From contig CALDDL010000061.1 in assembly GCA_937936675.1 (NCBI GenBank), positions 1 through 7,509 of the forward strand: DNA of 7,509 nt, written 5' to 3'. The DNA is from an uncultured bacterium (GTDB lineage Bacteria; Bacteroidota; Ignavibacteria; Ignavibacteriales; Melioribacteraceae). The position numbers were made by a program, and so were the translations under genes. The notes beneath the pieces are model-generated. The model saw only the letters and a list, made by a program, of their open reading frames with translations, searched no databases and was not told where the DNA came from. This document shows positions 6,118-7,509 of this stretch, one piece after another; position 1 is the stretch's first letter; each line of letters starts with the position of its first letter.

Positions 6118-7509
6118 AGAAAATTCATTTCCCTTTTTTAGATAATTAAATTCTTGGTAATTGCTTAACCCCAATTGAGATTGGGGTTCTAAAGCTAATG
6201 GAAGCATTTTGTTATGTAACTGATTAATTGGTAGATAGTAATAGTTCGTAAGACTAATTTTCGTTACTGGTTTTTCTTCTAATTCAGGCAAAGTAATTTC
6301 CGATTCTTCTAAAGTTTTCTTTATCGCACCTTTAATTTCGTAATAAGAAATTTTTGCCTTATTAATTCGTGCGCTATCGGCTGAGATATATTCTATATTA
6401 TGTCTTCGCATCCATTCATATAGTTTCATATCATCTTTAGAAATTAGATATCCGGTGGGAGATACAATTTCAAAAACAGATTTTACTTTATCGTGAAATT
6501 CGGGGACACTTATAACTGTATCCCGACCCGATTTTGTAGAATAGAAGGTAACATCTTTAGAATCTTTAGTCGAATAATGTTCCATCTGAATGGCGCATTT
6601 ATTTTCTTCTTCATTAATGAGAGCTTCTCTTTCATCGGCTACCAATGATTTTATTGAAGAAGCATTTTCATAAACATATTGAAGCAATCCAAGCACTGCC
6701 GTCTTCTGTCCATTAGCTCTTCTTTTCATATTACTGAGCGAATCAATTCCATTAAGCCCCTCGAAAATAAGTGAGAATGAATTTAATATCCCAAGACTCT
6801 GTCTTCCATCATCAATATCCACGGTACTATAACGCATTCTTTCGATTCCGGGAGGTCCGCCGAGAAGATACTCATTAGCCGTAAATCCTGCCGTTCTTAT
6901 ATAAGTAAATATATACGGAAGAAAATTTTTCCTTTGTTCATCCCTTATTTTTTGAGATACATTTATATTGGTAATAATTCCGATCTGTTCATCATAATTT
7001 TTTCGGTAACCTAATTTTTCCCACTCTTCGGAATATGGATAGTACTCATGAATATCTAAAGTAACTTCGGGTAAGTAGTTATTAAAAACACGATGAAGAC
7101 CAATGGTTTCAGGCATTGTAAGGATTAAGTGATTCCTGTTTAGATCTGCCCCCACTCCGTTTCTTCTTTTATTTGCTTCGCTTCCTTCGGGATTAACTTG
7201 TGGAATTAAAATTAAATCTATCCTATCGAAAAATCTATTGTGTTTTCCTAAGGCGATCTCTTTGAGTAAAAGGAGCATCCCTTCTTTACCCGACTGTTCA
7301 TTGCCATGCTGCTGAGCAAAGACCATTACTCTCACTTTATTTTTATCCTCACCGAATTTATCGCTCGAAATAAATAATGCCGGAATTATATATCCTTTAG
7401 TGCTAACCGCAATAGGACTTAACTCGATATTGGAATTAACTAATGTAGTTTGATAAGCAAAATCAAAAAGTTCATTGTATGAAGTAAGCTTAGTGTAATT
7501 GTTTTTTTC
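6097..7509 (-). CDS. M14-family zinc carboxypeptidase-like protein, N-terminus off the window
   Basis: A metallopeptidase of the M14 (carboxypeptidase A-like) family, expected to release C-terminal residues from peptides using one zinc ion. The minus-strand frame is open from the right edge to the TAA at 6099-6097, giving 470 visible codons and no true start. Counting from the edge, the zinc ligands are H68 and E71 in QQHGNE and H154 in LDIHE; substrate-carboxylate residues N124-R125 lie in GADLNRN; the catalytic Glu is probably E250 in IFEGLNG. About 220 further residues follow, ending in the PINQLHNKMLPLALEPQS-like segment that I associate with the C-terminus of some large M14 proteins. A GTG at 7335-7333 could be taken as a start, but conserved-looking sequence (SPIAVSTKGYIIPALFIS) continues in frame upstream, so it is internal. 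Localisation is unknown because the N-terminus is missing; relatives are often secreted. It converges on the acidic-tail gene with a 9-bp gap. Confidence 0.9.
   Translation of the reverse strand, partial: EKNNYTKLTSYNELFDFAYQTTLVNSNIELSPIAVSTKGYIIPALFISSDKFGEDKNKVRVMVFAQQHGNEQSGKEGMLLLLKEIALGKHNRFFDRIDLILIPQVNPEGSEANKRRNGVGADLNRNHLILTMPETIGLHRVFNNYLPEVTLDIHEYYPYSEEWEKLGYRKNYDEQIGIITNINVSQKIRDEQRKNFLPYIFTYIRTAGFTANEYLLGGPPGIERMRYSTVDIDDGRQSLGILNSFSLIFEGLNGIDSLSNMKRRANGQKTAVLGLLQYVYENASSIKSLVADEREALINEEENKCAIQMEHYSTKDSKDVTFYSTKSGRDTVISVPEFHDKVKSVFEIVSPTGYLISKDDMKLYEWMRRHNIEYISADSARINKAKISYYEIKGAIKKTLEESEITLPELEEKPVTKISLTNYYYLPINQLHNKMLPLALEPQSQLGLSNYQEFNYLKKGNEFSILRVNN

Overview
This AT-rich window (roughly one third G+C by eye) reads like chromosome from a Bacteroidota/Ignavibacteriota-type bacterium. 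The hints are an Nqr sodium pump gene, a GH125 plus GH92 alpha-mannosidase pair, a Tat-exported glycosidase, and mostly weak or absent Shine-Dalgarno sequences. The assignment is an inference from gene content; no phylogenetic marker is present.

Layout: (1) 1-605, minus strand: the N-terminal 201 codons of nqrA, first gene of the usual nqrABCDEF order, running off the left edge. (2) 854-925, minus strand: a tRNA-Arg(CCG) gene. (3) 926-1385: a 460-bp gene-free stretch with a degenerate repeat of about 50-bp period. (4) 1386-5479, plus strand: two coupled genes, a Tat-exported GH125 exo-alpha-1,6-mannosidase and a Sec-exported GH92 alpha-mannosidase, joined by an overlap and a ribosome binding site inside the end of the first gene. 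(5) 5572-6087, plus strand: an unrecognised cytoplasmic protein with a very acidic tail. (6) 6097-7509, minus strand: an M14 zinc carboxypeptidase-like gene, convergent with gene 5, whose N-terminus lies beyond the right edge.

The biology centres on the mannosidase pair. GH92 enzymes remove mainly alpha-1,2/1,3-linked mannose and GH125 removes alpha-1,6-linked mannose, so the two are complementary for trimming high-mannose N-glycans or yeast-type mannan outside the cytoplasm. No SusC/SusD, transporter or regulator is visible here, so this is a minimal cassette rather than a demonstrable polysaccharide utilisation locus. I found no CRISPR array, insertion sequence, phage gene or clear new system. 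The points most worth a second look are the low-complexity insert with an internal duplication in GH92, the degenerate repeat upstream of the mannosidases, the two stem mismatches in the tRNA, and the unknown acidic-tailed protein.
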